A stretch of 64,000 nt of DNA from NCBI RefSeq assembly GCF_030252345.1, contig NZ_CP126980.1, forward strand, positions 1,813,501 to 1,877,500, in the 5' to 3' direction. Position numbers and translations under genes: made by a program. The notes beneath the pieces were generated by a model, which ran no database searches, was not told the origin of the DNA, and was given only the letters and a program-made list of their open reading frames with translations. Source of the DNA: Actinoplanes oblitus (GTDB lineage: Bacteria; Actinomycetota; Actinomycetes; Mycobacteriales; Micromonosporaceae). How positions within the stretch are numbered: position 1 is the stretch's first letter; each line of letters starts with the position of its first letter. Below, one piece after another: positions 45,506 through 55,175 of the stretch.

Positions 45506-45705
45506 TCCCTCGCGGGGCTCCACTTTCCTCCCCGCCGCGCTGGGCGAGGGGCTGAACTGCCCTTTTCGGGCGGAGTTATCGACCCCGCTGTGCCGGATGT
45601 CGGAAACCGGACCTGGTGGATCATGCTCTGGCCCTCCACTCGGCGCCACCGCCTGTGAACTGGGATTACGTCCGCGAAAACGGCTCGCGAGCAGTCCCTT
45701 TCGGG

Positions 45706-45747
45706 TTGCAGGTGGAGGGAAGTGGAGTAGAGTGGGGCGCAGTGGCA
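45706..45747 (+). promoter_or_regulatory. dcw promoter with four MraZ boxes
   Basis: -35 TTGCAG (45706-45711), 16-bp spacer, -10 TAGAGT (45728-45733). Over it lie four direct GTGG repeats at 45712, 45722, 45732 and 45742, exactly 10 bp apart (GTGGAG, GTGGAG, GTGGGG, GTGGCA). MraZ is known to bind 10-bp-spaced direct repeats of this kind upstream of its own gene, so this is a strong autoregulatory operator covering the spacer, the -10 and the start site. The leader to mraZ is about 105 nt. Confidence 0.8.
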
Positions 45748-45844
45748 GGACCGAGGGACCGAACCGAGAGCCTGCCGGCCCGAGTTGACAGACGGTCCAC
45801 TCCTCCGCGATGGAGCGGCCGTCCCGGCAAAGGGGTGGGGGCCG

Positions 45845-46276
45845 ATGTTCCTCGGCACGCACACCCCTCGGCTGGACGAGAAGGGCCGGCTGATTCTCCC
45901 GGCGAAGTTCCGTGACGAGCTGGCGGGAGGTGTCGTGATCACGAAGGGGCAGGAGCGCTGTCTTTACGTGTTCCCGATGCCGGAGTTCCAGCGCATCGCG
46001 GGCCAGCTGCGCGAGGCGCCGGTGACCAACAAGGCCGCCCGGGCTTACAGCCGGGTGTTCTTCGCCAGCGCCCACGACGAGGTGCCTGACAAGCAGGGCC
46101 GGGTCACCATCCCCGCACATCTGCGGGAGTACGCGAGTCTCGGCCGGGATCTCGTGGTGATCGGGGCCAGCACCCGGGTCGAGATCTGGGACAAGCAGTC
46201 CTGGGACGACTACCTCTCGGCGAGCGAGGAAGAGTTCGCCGACATCGAGGAGGGGGTGCTGCCCGGCGGACTGTAA
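45845..46276 (+). CDS. mraZ: Transcriptional regulator MraZ
   Basis: 143-aa DNA-binding protein with two SpoVT/AbrB-type half domains (about 6-50 and 77-121). Each carries the family signature: [17 protein letters not shown] and [16 protein letters not shown]. It forms a ring-shaped oligomer that binds direct repeats in the dcw promoter and usually represses it. ATG 45845 is chosen over an earlier in-frame start because [15 protein letters not shown] is the standard N terminus; GGGGTGGGGG lies upstream. First gene of the dcw cluster. Confidence 0.96.
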   Translation: MFLGTHTPRLDEKGRLILPAKFRDELAGGVVITKGQERCLYVFPMPEFQRIAGQLREAPVTNKAARAYSRVFFASAHDEVPDKQGRVTIPAHLREYASLGRDLVVIGASTRVEIWDKQSWDDYLSASEEEFADIEEGVLPGGL

Positions 46277-46359
46277 GGCGTGGCACTCGGTGGGCCGCTG
46301 GGATTTCCGGCCCGACCGCCACTGCTTGCCGTACTGCGAGATCTCCAGCCGCTCCCGCT

Positions 46360-46385
46360 CCTGGCGCCTCTTCCCCGGCGCCAGG
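46360..46385 (+). terminator. Hairpin between mraZ and rsmH
   Basis: CCTGGCGCC (46360-46368) pairs perfectly with GGCGCCAGG (46377-46385) over an 8-nt pyrimidine loop in the 234-bp mraZ-rsmH gap. No T tract follows, so it may only attenuate read-through or stabilise an RNA end. A second promoter for rsmH may lie in the remaining 120 bp. Confidence 0.45.
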
Positions 46386-46510
46386 CGCGTGTCCGGAGCC
46401 GGTCACACCGGCGCGGGACAGAGCGGATGGGGATCTGGCGGTACGGATGGCGGCCGGGCCGGCATGGCAGCAACAGGTAACAACCGGGTGAAACGCGATC
46501 AGGTGGGGCA

Positions 46511-47599
46511 ATGGGGGTCGACATGGGGGAGCCGCGCGGTGCGCACGTTCCGGTGCTGCTGGAACGCTGCCTCGAGCTGCTCGGTCCGGCCCTGGCCCGG
46601 CCCGGCGCGGTGCACGTCGACTTCACGCTGGGTCTCGGCGGGCACGCCGAGGCGGTGCTGGAGCGGTTCCCGGACGTCGTCCTGATCGGTCTGGACCGGG
46701 ACACCGAGGCGCTCGCCCACTCCCGGCATCGGCTGGCCCGGTTCGCCGAGCGGACGCACCTGGTGCACGCGGTCTACCACGAGCTGCCCCGGGTGCTCAC
46801 CGAGCTCGGCCTGCCCGGGATCCACAGCGGACTGTTCGATCTGGGTGTCTCCTCGTTGCAGCTGGACGAGGCGGACCGCGGTTTCGCGTACGCGCAGGAC
46901 GCCCCGCTCGACATGCGGATGGACCAGTCCCGGGGGATCACCGCGGAAGAGGTCGTCAACACGTACGAGCCGGGCGAGCTGGTGCGCATCCTCCGGCAGT
47001 ACGGGGAGGAGAAGTTCGCCACGCGGATCGTCTCGTCGCTGGTGCGGGAGCGGGCGAAACAGCGGATCGTCTCGACGGCCCGGCTGGCCGAGCTGATTAA
47101 AGACGCTATTCCGGCCGCCGCGCGGCGAACGGGTGGAAATCCCGCGAAAAGGTCGTTCCAGGCACTACGCATTGAGGTGAACGGCGAGCTCGAGGTGCTC
47201 GAATCCGCTGTTCCGGCGGCTTTGGACGCCTTGTCGCCCGGCGGGCGACTTGTGGTGATGAGTTATCAATCGTTGGAGGACAAGATCGTCAAGCGCGCCA
47301 TCACGTCGAGGGCGCGCAGCACCGGGCCGATCGACCTGCCGGTCGAGCTGCCCGGCACCGGTCCGACGCTGCGGCTGCTGACCCGAGGGTCGGAGCTGCC
47401 CAGCGAGGCGGAGGTGGCGGAGAACCCGCGGGCGGCTTCGGTGAAGCTGCGCGCGGTGGAACGGATCGACGAGCACGAGAGCGGCACCACCAGGGGACGA
47501 GGGGCCGGCCGCGAACGGCCCCGGATGACTGCACCAACGCACGGGGGATCGGGGCGGAAACGCCCGGAGGCGCACAAAGAGGGGGAGGGGGAAGCATGA
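46511..47599 (+). CDS. rsmH: 16S rRNA (cytosine-1402 N4) methyltransferase RsmH
   Basis: 362 aa. SAM motif [18 protein letters not shown] (about 38-55), the insertion domain, and the conserved [19 protein letters not shown] and [14 protein letters not shown]. It methylates C1402 of 16S rRNA in the ribosomal decoding centre. ATG 46511 or the ATG four codons later. A basic, disordered C-terminal extension of about 55 residues follows the enzyme. The stop overlaps the ftsL start (ATGA). Bases about 47090-47290 use noticeably more A/T-ending codons than the flanks. Confidence 0.95.
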   Translation: MGVDMGEPRGAHVPVLLERCLELLGPALARPGAVHVDFTLGLGGHAEAVLERFPDVVLIGLDRDTEALAHSRHRLARFAERTHLVHAVYHELPRVLTELGLPGIHSGLFDLGVSSLQLDEADRGFAYAQDAPLDMRMDQSRGITAEEVVNTYEPGELVRILRQYGEEKFATRIVSSLVRERAKQRIVSTARLAELIKDAIPAAARRTGGNPAKRSFQALRIEVNGELEVLESAVPAALDALSPGGRLVVMSYQSLEDKIVKRAITSRARSTGPIDLPVELPGTGPTLRLLTRGSELPSEAEVAENPRAASVKLRAVERIDEHESGTTRGRGAGRERPRMTAPTHGGSGRKRPEAHKEGEGEA

Positions 47600-48393
47600 G
47601 CGAGCGAACCAACGCGCCGCGGTCGGGGGGCCGTGCGGCGCAACCGCGCGCCACGGAGCGTGGGCGCGGGGCGAGCCGCGATGCCCGGAGCGAGGGGACC
47701 GGCGTCCGGGGGGCGCGCCGGTCCGACACGCGCCGGTCCGGGATCGGGCGGGACGACCGCCGCGAGCGGGCCGGCCTGCGGGTCGAGGGCGACATCGAGG
47801 TGACCGTCGAGGGCACCGCGGCCAAGCGGCTGGACACCGCCGAGACCGCCGCGCCGGCGCTGCCGCGCCTGCGGGTCGCGCCGCCGCTGCCGATCCGCGC
47901 GCCGCGGCCGACCTTCGCGGCCGGCGTGATCGTGCTGGTGCTGGCCGGCGTGGTCGGCATCCTGCTGATCAACACGAAGACCATGGAGCAGTCGTTCAAG
48001 CTGGACGCGCTGCGGGAGAACCAGGCCACCCTGGACGAGCAGCAGCAGGAGCTCAACCAGCAGCTGATCCAGGTGTCCAGCCCGGGCAACCTGGAGGCCG
48101 CCGCGCGCCGGCTGGGCCTGGTCCGGGCGGAGAACCCGGCGATGATCAGGCTGCCCGACGGCAAGATCATCCGGCCGCCGACGCCGGGCGAGGGCCCGGT
48201 CTCGGTGACCGCGCAGGACTCGCTGAAGAAGCAGGCCGGGCAGGACTCGCAGCAGAAGCAGGCCGGGCAGGGCACGCAGCAGAAGCAGGCCGGGCAGGGC
48301 ACGCAGCAGAAGCAGGCCGGGCCGGGCGCGCAGCAGAACGACGGCCAACAGGCGGCCGCCGGCCAGGGGAACGCCGCGGGAACGGGGCAGTAA
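47596..48393 (+). CDS. ftsL: FtsL-like divisome protein
   Basis: 265 aa, bitopic: a 105-residue basic cytoplasmic tail, one helix (about 107-125) and a short extracellular coiled coil (about 130-160; [19 protein letters not shown]) ending in [15 protein letters not shown], as in actinobacterial FtsL. It recruits and activates FtsW-FtsI with FtsQ/DivIC-type partners. Four nine-residue KQAGQGTQQ repeats (212-245) extend the C terminus. Both tails are far longer than in E. coli FtsL (121 aa). It starts inside the rsmH stop and ends 3 bp before pbpB. Confidence 0.88.
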   Translation: MSERTNAPRSGGRAAQPRATERGRGASRDARSEGTGVRGARRSDTRRSGIGRDDRRERAGLRVEGDIEVTVEGTAAKRLDTAETAAPALPRLRVAPPLPIRAPRPTFAAGVIVLVLAGVVGILLINTKTMEQSFKLDALRENQATLDEQQQELNQQLIQVSSPGNLEAAARRLGLVRAENPAMIRLPDGKIIRPPTPGEGPVSVTAQDSLKKQAGQDSQQKQAGQGTQQKQAGQGTQQKQAGPGAQQNDGQQAAAGQGNAAGTGQ

Positions 48394-48396
48394 GCC

Positions 48397-50865
48397 GTGT
48401 CGCCGCGAGACGACGAGACACCGCGCCGGGGCACTTCGCCCCGGCGCGCTGCGTCGCGTGCCGTCCCCCCGGAGGGGCCGGACGAGCCGGAGCGCCCCGA
48501 GCGGCGCGGTTTCTCCAGCATCGGCGAGGCGCGGGCGTACACGCCGCGCGGGCGGACGGTGGCCGAGCGGGGGCGCACGCCGCGGACCGGTCGCACCGCT
48601 GATCCGTTCCGGCCGGCGTTGCAGGTGGTCGAGGGCGGCGAGGGCGCCCCGCGGGCCCGGCAGCGCGGTGCCCGCACCGGCGAGCCGCCGGCCACCGACC
48701 GGGGCCGCGAGCCGCGGGAACCCCGCGAGGCGAAAAGCCCGGGACGCGAGGCGCGGGAGGCGAAAAGCCCGGGACGCGAGACCAAGAGCGCGGGCCGGGA
48801 GCCCCGGGAGGCGGCGAGCCGGGGCCGGGAGGCCGCCGGCAAGGGCCGGCAGCCCCGGGAGAGCGCCGGGAAGGGCCGCGAGCCGCGCGAGATCACCGAC
48901 CGGAGTCGGGTCCGGGAGCCACGCGACAAACGGGAGCGGCGGGTCGAGGACCGCGACATCCCTCGCGTACGCCGGACGCCCGAGCCCACGCGCGCGCCTG
49001 CCCGCCGTACCGGGAAGCCGGAACCCGGACCACGGCGGACGGTGACCGACGGGACCGGTCGTGGTCCCGGCCGGGAAGCGGCCCGGCGGCCGCGGCCGGT
49101 GCCCGCCGAACCGCCCAAGCTGGCGAACGGCACCCGGCGGCTGCGGCTCGGCACGGTGCTCGCCCTCTCGCTGTTCGTCATGATCGGCATGCGGCTGGTG
49201 GTGCTCCAGGTGGGCACCTCGCCGGCCGAGGTGGAGAGCCTGGTCAAGCTGCGCAACAAGCGGCTCAGCACGGTCGAGCTGCCGGCCGCCCGGGGCAGCA
49301 TCCTGGACCGCAACAACGCGGTGCTGGCGAACAGCATCGAGGCCCGCTACATCTACGCCGACCCGGAGAACCCGGATCTGCAGAAGAATCTGGGCGTCAC
49401 CGCGGTGCGACTGTCCCGGCTGCTCGGCATCCCGGCCTCCAAGCTGGCCGCGAACATGCAGCGCAAGCAGGTGCTCGGCACCTGGTCCCGGTTCAGCTAC
49501 CTGGCCCGCGGCGTGGACATCTCGATCGCCAACCGGATCGAGGCGATGCGCCTCAAGGGGATCTACACGCACCTGGACGAGCGGCGTGACGTGCCCGGCA
49601 AGGATCTCGCCGCGAACCTGATCGGCTTCACCGGTGACGACGGGCGTGGCCTGGTCGGCCTGGAGGCCCGCTACGACGACCTGCTGCACGGCACCGACGG
49701 CAAGCGGATCTACGAGGCCGGCAAGGGCAACCTGAACGTGCCGATCGCCGGTGGCTACGAGCAGACCACCCCGGCCCAGCCGGGCAGCTCGGTGAAACTG
49801 ACCATCGACAGCTACGTGCAGTTCAACGCGCAGCGGATCCTGAACGCCGAGGCGGAGAAGAACCACGCCACGGTGGCCGGTGCGGTGATCATGGACATCA
49901 AGACCGGGGAGATCGTGGCGCAGGCCAGCTACCCGTCCTACAACGCGGCGCAGCCGGAGAAGTCCGAGGAGAAACAGCGGATCGACGTGCCGACGGCGGT
50001 GGTCACCGACCCCGGCTCCAGCCACAAGGCGTTCGTGATCGGCGCGGCCCTGCAGGAGGGGCTGATCACGCCGGACTCGACGCAGGTGGTGGCGCCGGCC
50101 ATCGTGCGCGGCGGAATCCCCTTCGAGGACCACGAGAAGCTGACCAAGGGTTCCAAGCTGACCATCGCCGGGATCCTGGCCTACTCGTCGAACGTCGGGA
50201 CGATCCTGATCGGGGAGAAGCTCGGCAAGGAGAAGCTCTACGAGTACCAGAAGAAGTTCGGGCTGGGGCAGGCGACCGGCGAGGGCATGCCCGGCGAGTC
50301 GCCCGGCCTGCTGCTGCCGCCGGACAAGTGGAGCGGTTCGGCGTACGGGTCGGTGCCGATCGGGCACAGCGTCTCAGCGACCCTGGTGCAGATGGCCGCC
50401 GGGTACGGCGCGATCGCCAACGACGGCGTCTACATCCAGCCGCACCTGATCAAGTCGACAGTCGCGGCCGACGGCACGGAGACCCCGGTCGGTGCCCCGG
50501 AGACGCACCGGGTGCTGGACGCCAAGGTGGCGGGCCAGCTGCGCACGCTGCTGGAGGCGGTGACCGAGGACAACGAGGGAACCGGCACCAAGGCGCAGGT
50601 GGCGGGTTATCGGGTGGCCGGCAAGACCGGCACCGGCAAGATGGTCGTGGACGGGCAGTACACCAGCCACAACGCCAGCTCGTTCGTCGGCATGGCGCCG
50701 GCCGAGAACCCGCGTTACGTGGTCGCGGTGTCGATGGACGTGGCCAAGGGCACCGGTGGCGAGGTGGCCGCGCCGGCCTTCTCCGACATGATGGGCTACA
50801 CCCTTCTCCATTACTTTGTGCCACCATCCACCACGAAACCGCCGACCTTCCGGCTCCGGCAATGA
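48397..50865 (+). CDS. ftsI: Septal penicillin-binding protein FtsI (class B transpeptidase)
   Basis: 822-aa septal transpeptidase working with FtsW. It has an unusually long basic, Arg/Pro/Gly/Glu-rich cytoplasmic tail (about 1-247, with GREPRE-type repeats), then one helix (about 251-269), the PBP dimerisation domain starting ARGSILDRNNAVLA, and the transpeptidase domain. Active-site Ser in SSHK (about residue 540), SSN after AYSSNVGT, and KTGTGK near 741. Beta-lactams would acylate this serine. GTG 48397 follows ftsL by 3 bp. In other actinobacteria the tail is shorter; the expansion here resembles that of neighbouring proteins. Confidence 0.94.
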   Translation: MSPRDDETPRRGTSPRRAASRAVPPEGPDEPERPERRGFSSIGEARAYTPRGRTVAERGRTPRTGRTADPFRPALQVVEGGEGAPRARQRGARTGEPPATDRGREPREPREAKSPGREAREAKSPGRETKSAGREPREAASRGREAAGKGRQPRESAGKGREPREITDRSRVREPRDKRERRVEDRDIPRVRRTPEPTRAPARRTGKPEPGPRRTVTDGTGRGPGREAARRPRPVPAEPPKLANGTRRLRLGTVLALSLFVMIGMRLVVLQVGTSPAEVESLVKLRNKRLSTVELPAARGSILDRNNAVLANSIEARYIYADPENPDLQKNLGVTAVRLSRLLGIPASKLAANMQRKQVLGTWSRFSYLARGVDISIANRIEAMRLKGIYTHLDERRDVPGKDLAANLIGFTGDDGRGLVGLEARYDDLLHGTDGKRIYEAGKGNLNVPIAGGYEQTTPAQPGSSVKLTIDSYVQFNAQRILNAEAEKNHATVAGAVIMDIKTGEIVAQASYPSYNAAQPEKSEEKQRIDVPTAVVTDPGSSHKAFVIGAALQEGLITPDSTQVVAPAIVRGGIPFEDHEKLTKGSKLTIAGILAYSSNVGTILIGEKLGKEKLYEYQKKFGLGQATGEGMPGESPGLLLPPDKWSGSAYGSVPIGHSVSATLVQMAAGYGAIANDGVYIQPHLIKSTVAADGTETPVGAPETHRVLDAKVAGQLRTLLEAVTEDNEGTGTKAQVAGYRVAGKTGTGKMVVDGQYTSHNASSFVGMAPAENPRYVVAVSMDVAKGTGGEVAAPAFSDMMGYTLLHYFVPPSTTKPPTFRLRQ

Positions 50866-50881
50866 CGCGGGTCGCATGGCG

Positions 50882-50913
50882 TTGACGGGAACCAGTGGCC
50901 TACCGGGTAGGGT
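50882..50913 (+). promoter_or_regulatory. Possible internal promoter for murE
   Basis: TTGACG (50882-50887) and TAGGGT (50908-50913), separated by 20 bp. The -10 lies 8 nt before the GTG at 50922, which would make a leaderless murE message. The spacer is longer than ideal. Confidence 0.4.
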
Positions 50914-50921
50914 CTGACGCC

Positions 50922-52427
50922 GTGTCCGGCATTCCCCGACCCGAGACCGTTGCGCCGTTCCCGTTGACGCGGCTCGCTGAGCTGCTTCCGGCAACGCCGC
51001 ACGGTGGTGACATCGCTGTCACCGGGGTCACTCACAGTAGTGGCGCGGTGCGCCCTGGAGATCTTTACGCGGCGCTGCCCGGCGCGAACCGGCACGGCGC
51101 CGAGTTCGTCGCCGACGCGGCCCGGGCCGGCGCGGTGGCGGTGCTGACCGATCCGGCCGGGCGCGACGCCGCGCTCGCCGCCGGGTTGCCGGTGCTGGTC
51201 GCCGAGCACCCGAGGGCGGTGCTCGGTGCGGCGGCGGCGGCCATCTACGGCGATCCGTCCCGGCGGCTCACCATGATCGGCATCACCGGGACGGCCGGGA
51301 AGACGTCGACGTCGTACCTGGTCGAGGCGGGGTTGCGGGCGGCCGGGCAGGTCACCGGCCTGGTCGGCACGGTGGAGACCCGGCTCGGCGACTTCACCGT
51401 GAAGAGCGTCCGGACCACGCCGGAGGCCACCGACCTGCAGTCGATCCTGGCGGTCGGCGTGCAGCGCGGCGTCACCGCGGTGGTCATGGAGGTCTCCAGC
51501 CACGCCCTGGTGATGGGCCGGGCGGACGGGATCCGGTTCGCCGCGTCCGGCTACACCAACTTCGGCCAGGACCACCTCGACTTCCATCCCACCTCGGCGG
51601 AGTACTTCGCGGCCAAGGCGCGGCTCTTCGACGGCCGCAGCGCGATCGGCGTGCTCAACCACGACGACGCCGCTGTGATGCGGCTGCGCACGCCGGAGAT
51701 GGTCACCTATTCGGCGGCCGGGAATCCGGCGGCGACCTGGTGGGCGTCCGGCGTCCGGCCGTCCGCTTTCGGTCAGCTGTTCACCGCGCACGGCCCGGAC
51801 GGCGTCACCGTCGAGACCGGCGTCGCGCTGCCCGGCCTGCACAACGTGGCCAACGCGCTGCTCGCGCTCGCCCTGCTGGCCTCGGTCGGCATCGACCCGG
51901 CGGTGGCCGGGCGCGGCATCCTGGAGTGCTCCGGGGTGCCCGGCCGGCTGGAGCAGGTGCCGTCGCCCGGTGAGGTGCTCGGCGTCGTCGACTACGCGCA
52001 CAAGCCGAACGCCATCGTGGCCGCCCTCGCGGCGCTGCGCGAGCTGGCCACCGGCCGGGGCGGACGGCTGATCTGCGTGCTCGGCGCCGGCGGCGACCGG
52101 GACAAGGGCAAGCGGCCGCTGATGGGCGAGGCCGCGGCGCAGGGCGCCGACTTGGTGATCATCACGGATGACAACCCCAGGACCGAGGACCCGGCTTCGG
52201 TACGCGCGGCAGTGCGCCGTGGCGCCGAGGAGGCACACTCGGCCGCCAAGGTGGTCGAAGTGGCCGGGCGCCGGGCGGCGATCGACGAGGCGGTCCGGAT
52301 GGCCGCCGCGGGCGACGTGATCGCCGTCCTGGGCAAGGGCAACGAACAGGGCCAGGAGGTGAACGGCCAGGTGCTGCCGTTCGACGACCGGATCGAGCTG
52401 GCCGCCGCACTGGAGGTTCGTTCATGA
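50922..52427 (+). CDS. murE: UDP-MurNAc-tripeptide synthetase MurE
   Basis: 501-aa Mur ligase adding the third stem-peptide residue in the cytosol. The P-loop is GITGTAGKTSTSY. The substrate-specificity motif DNPR (ITDDNPRTEDP) indicates meso-diaminopimelate, as expected for actinobacteria. GTG 50922 (V-S-G-I-P-R-P) is chosen because it matches the usual N terminus and sits just after a promoter-like -10. GTG 50895 would add nine residues. The stop overlaps the murF ATG. Confidence 0.94.
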   Translation: MSGIPRPETVAPFPLTRLAELLPATPHGGDIAVTGVTHSSGAVRPGDLYAALPGANRHGAEFVADAARAGAVAVLTDPAGRDAALAAGLPVLVAEHPRAVLGAAAAAIYGDPSRRLTMIGITGTAGKTSTSYLVEAGLRAAGQVTGLVGTVETRLGDFTVKSVRTTPEATDLQSILAVGVQRGVTAVVMEVSSHALVMGRADGIRFAASGYTNFGQDHLDFHPTSAEYFAAKARLFDGRSAIGVLNHDDAAVMRLRTPEMVTYSAAGNPAATWWASGVRPSAFGQLFTAHGPDGVTVETGVALPGLHNVANALLALALLASVGIDPAVAGRGILECSGVPGRLEQVPSPGEVLGVVDYAHKPNAIVAALAALRELATGRGGRLICVLGAGGDRDKGKRPLMGEAAAQGADLVIITDDNPRTEDPASVRAAVRRGAEEAHSAAKVVEVAGRRAAIDEAVRMAAAGDVIAVLGKGNEQGQEVNGQVLPFDDRIELAAALEVRS

Positions 52428-53815
52428 TCAGTCTTTCGCTCGCCGAGATCGCCGGGATCACCGGCGGCCGGCTGGTCAACACCGACGGCTCGGAGACGGT
52501 CACCGGCGGGGTGGAGTACGACTCCCGCAAGGTGGGGCCGGGCGGGCTGTTCGTGGCGTTCGCCGGCGAGAAGGTGGACGGGCACGAGTTCGGCCCGCGG
52601 GTGGTCGAGGCCGGCGCGGCCGGGGTGCTCGGCACCCGCGACGCGGGCGTGCCCGGCGTCGTCGTCGAGGACCAGCTGGCCGCCCTCGCCACGCTGGCGA
52701 GCGCGGTGCTGGCGCGGCTGCCGGAGCTGACGGTGGTCGGGCTGACCGGGTCGTCCGGCAAGACCACCACCAAGGACTACATCGGGCAGTTGCTGTCCCG
52801 GCTGGGCCCGACGGTGGCGCTGCCCGGGTCGCTCAACAACGAGCTCGGCTTCCCGTACACGGTGTTGCAGGCCGACGAGAAGACCCGATTCCTGGTGCTG
52901 GAGATGGGCGCCCGGGGGATCGGGCACATCAGGTACCTGACCGGGATCGCCCGGCCGTCGATCGGTGTCGTGCTCAACGTCGGCGCGGCGCACATCGGCG
53001 AGTTCGGCTCGGTGGAGGGCACCGCGCAGGCCAAGGGCGAGCTGGTCGAGGCGTTGCCGGAGTCCGGCGTCGCGGTGCTGAACGCCGACGATCCGCGGGT
53101 GTCGGCGATGGCGTCGCGGACCGTGGCGCGGGTCGTCCAGGTCGGCGAGGGGGACTCCGCCGGGGTGCGGGCCACCGACGTCACGCTGGACTCGATGGGG
53201 CGGGCGTCGTTCGTACTGGAAAGCGGTGGTGAATCGGGCCGGGTGCGGCTCGGTGTCGCCGGGCGGCACCAGGTGGCGAACAGCCTCGCGGCCGCCGCCG
53301 TCGCACTGACCGCGGGGATGGCCTTCGACGAGCTGATCGTCGCGCTCGGCGAGGTGGGCATCGTGTCCGGCCGGCGGATGGACGTGGTCCAGCGGCCGGA
53401 CGGGGTGACCCTGATCGACGACTCCTACAACGCCAACCCGTCGTCGACCGCCGCGGCGCTGCACGCGCTGGCCGCGATGGGCGCGGGCCGGCGCACCACC
53501 GCCGTGCTCGGCTACATGGCCGAGCTCGGCGAGCACGAGGTGTCCGGGCACGCCGAGGTCGGCCGGCTCGCCGCCGAGCTGGGTGTGGACCGGCTGATCG
53601 CGGTGGCGGAGAACGCCCGGCCGATCCTGGACGGCGCGGCGGAGGTGGGCGCGTGGCGGGGCACCGCCCGCTTCGCCGCCGACCAGGCCGCCGCGATCGA
53701 GATTCTGCGAAACGACCTGCGCGCCGACGACGTCGTGCTGGTCAAGGGTTCCCGGTACCGCACATGGGACGTCGCCGACTGGCTGCGGCGTCCCGAGGAG
53801 GTTCAGCCCACGTGA
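52424..53815 (+). CDS. murF: UDP-MurNAc-tripeptide D-Ala-D-Ala ligase MurF
   Basis: 463-aa Mur ligase that adds D-Ala-D-Ala to complete the pentapeptide. The P-loop is [15 protein letters not shown] (about 106-120), the second-domain signature [11 protein letters not shown] is present, and the C-terminal domain has [14 protein letters not shown] 52424 overlaps the murE stop, and its own stop overlaps the mraY GTG (GTGA), so murE-murF-mraY are translationally coupled. Confidence 0.95.
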   Translation: MISLSLAEIAGITGGRLVNTDGSETVTGGVEYDSRKVGPGGLFVAFAGEKVDGHEFGPRVVEAGAAGVLGTRDAGVPGVVVEDQLAALATLASAVLARLPELTVVGLTGSSGKTTTKDYIGQLLSRLGPTVALPGSLNNELGFPYTVLQADEKTRFLVLEMGARGIGHIRYLTGIARPSIGVVLNVGAAHIGEFGSVEGTAQAKGELVEALPESGVAVLNADDPRVSAMASRTVARVVQVGEGDSAGVRATDVTLDSMGRASFVLESGGESGRVRLGVAGRHQVANSLAAAAVALTAGMAFDELIVALGEVGIVSGRRMDVVQRPDGVTLIDDSYNANPSSTAAALHALAAMGAGRRTTAVLGYMAELGEHEVSGHAEVGRLAAELGVDRLIAVAENARPILDGAAEVGAWRGTARFAADQAAAIEILRNDLRADDVVLVKGSRYRTWDVADWLRRPEEVQPT

Positions 53816-54927
53816 GGGCAGTCATCGTCGCGGCCGCGGTCGCCTTTCTCATCTCGCTCTTCGGCACCCCGATCGCCATCAAGGTCTTCTCGGCGCTGAA
53901 GGCCGGGCAGCCGATCCGGACCATCGGCCCGCAGACCCACCTGGGCAAGCGCGGCACCCCGACCATGGGTGGCGTGGCGTTCATCCTGGCCACGGTCTTC
54001 GCGTACGTGGCCGGCCACGTCGCCCTGACCACGCTTCCGGAACGGCAGATCGCCCAGGAGCGGCCCACCATGACCGCGCTGGTGCTGCTCGGGCTCTTCG
54101 TGTTCTGCGGTGCGGTCGGCTTCCTGGACGACTTCCTGAAGGTCCGCAAGCGCAACTCGGACGGCCTCAGCGCCAAGGGCAAGCTGCTCGGGCAGTTGCT
54201 GGTCGGCACCGGGTTCGGTATCGCCGCGCTCTACTTCCCGAGCACCAACGGGGAGACCGTGGCCAGCGAGAAGATCTCGTTCATCCGGGACGTCAGCTGG
54301 CTGGACGTCGGCAAGGTCGGCGCGGTGATGGTCTTCGTCTTCGTGATCATGGCGATGTCCAACGGCGTGAACCTGACCGACGGTCTGGACGGCCTGGCGA
54401 CCGGCGCGTCGATCCTGGTGCTCGGGGCGTACTCGCTGATCGGCTTCTGGCAGTACCGGCACTGGTGCGGTGACGACGACTACCGGCTCACCAGCGAGCT
54501 CACCCAGGCGCACTGCTACCAGGTCCGTGACCCGCTGGAGGTGGCGCTGATCGCGGCGGCCGCGGCGGCCGCCTGTGTCGGCTTCCTGTGGTGGAACACC
54601 AACCCGGCCCGGATCTTCATGGGCGACACCGGCGCGCTCGGGCTGGGCGGCCTGATCGGCGGCCTGGCGGTGGCCACCCGGACCACGCTGCTCTCGGTGA
54701 TCATCGGTGGCCTGTTCGTGGTGATCACGATGTCCGTGGTCATCCAGATCATCTCGTTCAAGACCACCGGCAAGCGGGTGTTCCGGATGTCGCCGCTGCA
54801 GCACCACTTCGAGCTGGCCGGGTGGAGCGAGGTCAACATCGTGGTCCGGTTCTGGATCATCGCTGGGATCTGCGCCGCGATCGGCCTGGGCCTGTTCTAC
54901 AGCGACCATCTCGCGGTCATGGGCTGA
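53812..54927 (+). CDS. mraY: Phospho-MurNAc-pentapeptide translocase MraY
   Basis: 371-aa integral membrane enzyme of about ten helices that makes lipid I from UDP-MurNAc-pentapeptide and undecaprenyl phosphate. Conserved catalytic segments: [35 protein letters not shown] and the histidine segment MSPLQHHFE. Between two helices there is a hydrophilic insertion around residues 218-240 ([12 protein letters not shown]). A perfect hairpin follows 39 bp after the stop, so transcription may end here and not continue into a murD as in most relatives. Confidence 0.95.
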   Translation: MRAVIVAAAVAFLISLFGTPIAIKVFSALKAGQPIRTIGPQTHLGKRGTPTMGGVAFILATVFAYVAGHVALTTLPERQIAQERPTMTALVLLGLFVFCGAVGFLDDFLKVRKRNSDGLSAKGKLLGQLLVGTGFGIAALYFPSTNGETVASEKISFIRDVSWLDVGKVGAVMVFVFVIMAMSNGVNLTDGLDGLATGASILVLGAYSLIGFWQYRHWCGDDDYRLTSELTQAHCYQVRDPLEVALIAAAAAAACVGFLWWNTNPARIFMGDTGALGLGGLIGGLAVATRTTLLSVIIGGLFVVITMSVVIQIISFKTTGKRVFRMSPLQHHFELAGWSEVNIVVRFWIIAGICAAIGLGLFYSDHLAVMG

Positions 54928-54966
54928 CCGGTTCATCCTCGCGATCCCGGGTAACCGCGCGACGCA

Positions 54967-55002
54967 CGCCAGGGTCACGGTCGATCGGCCGTGACCCTGG
55001 CG
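54967..55002 (+). terminator. Terminator after mraY inside the dcw cluster
   Basis: A 14-bp perfect stem (54967-54980 with 54989-55002) over an 8-nt loop. It separates murE-F-mraY from the genes to the right. Confidence 0.75.
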
Positions 55003-55060
55003 GCATGCCCGCGAAACCCCGGTGGCATTCTCGTCGGCGCGCTGGTCAATGCGTCTATAT

Positions 55061-55072
55061 CCCCATATGGGG
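55061..55072. promoter_or_regulatory. Perfect palindrome ahead of the collagen-like gene
   Basis: CCCCATATGGGG, a 12-bp perfect palindrome within TATAT-rich sequence, 104 bp before the probable start of the collagen-like gene. Likely part of its promoter or an operator. Confidence 0.4.
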
Positions 55073-55175
55073 GACGGATCCGTTTTTAGGCTGTGAGCGG
55101 CCTGTGCGGGAGCCGATCGTGCCCCGCCCAGGCGGGAGCGTCCAGATCCGCGATCCGCAGAGAATGGAACTACCG

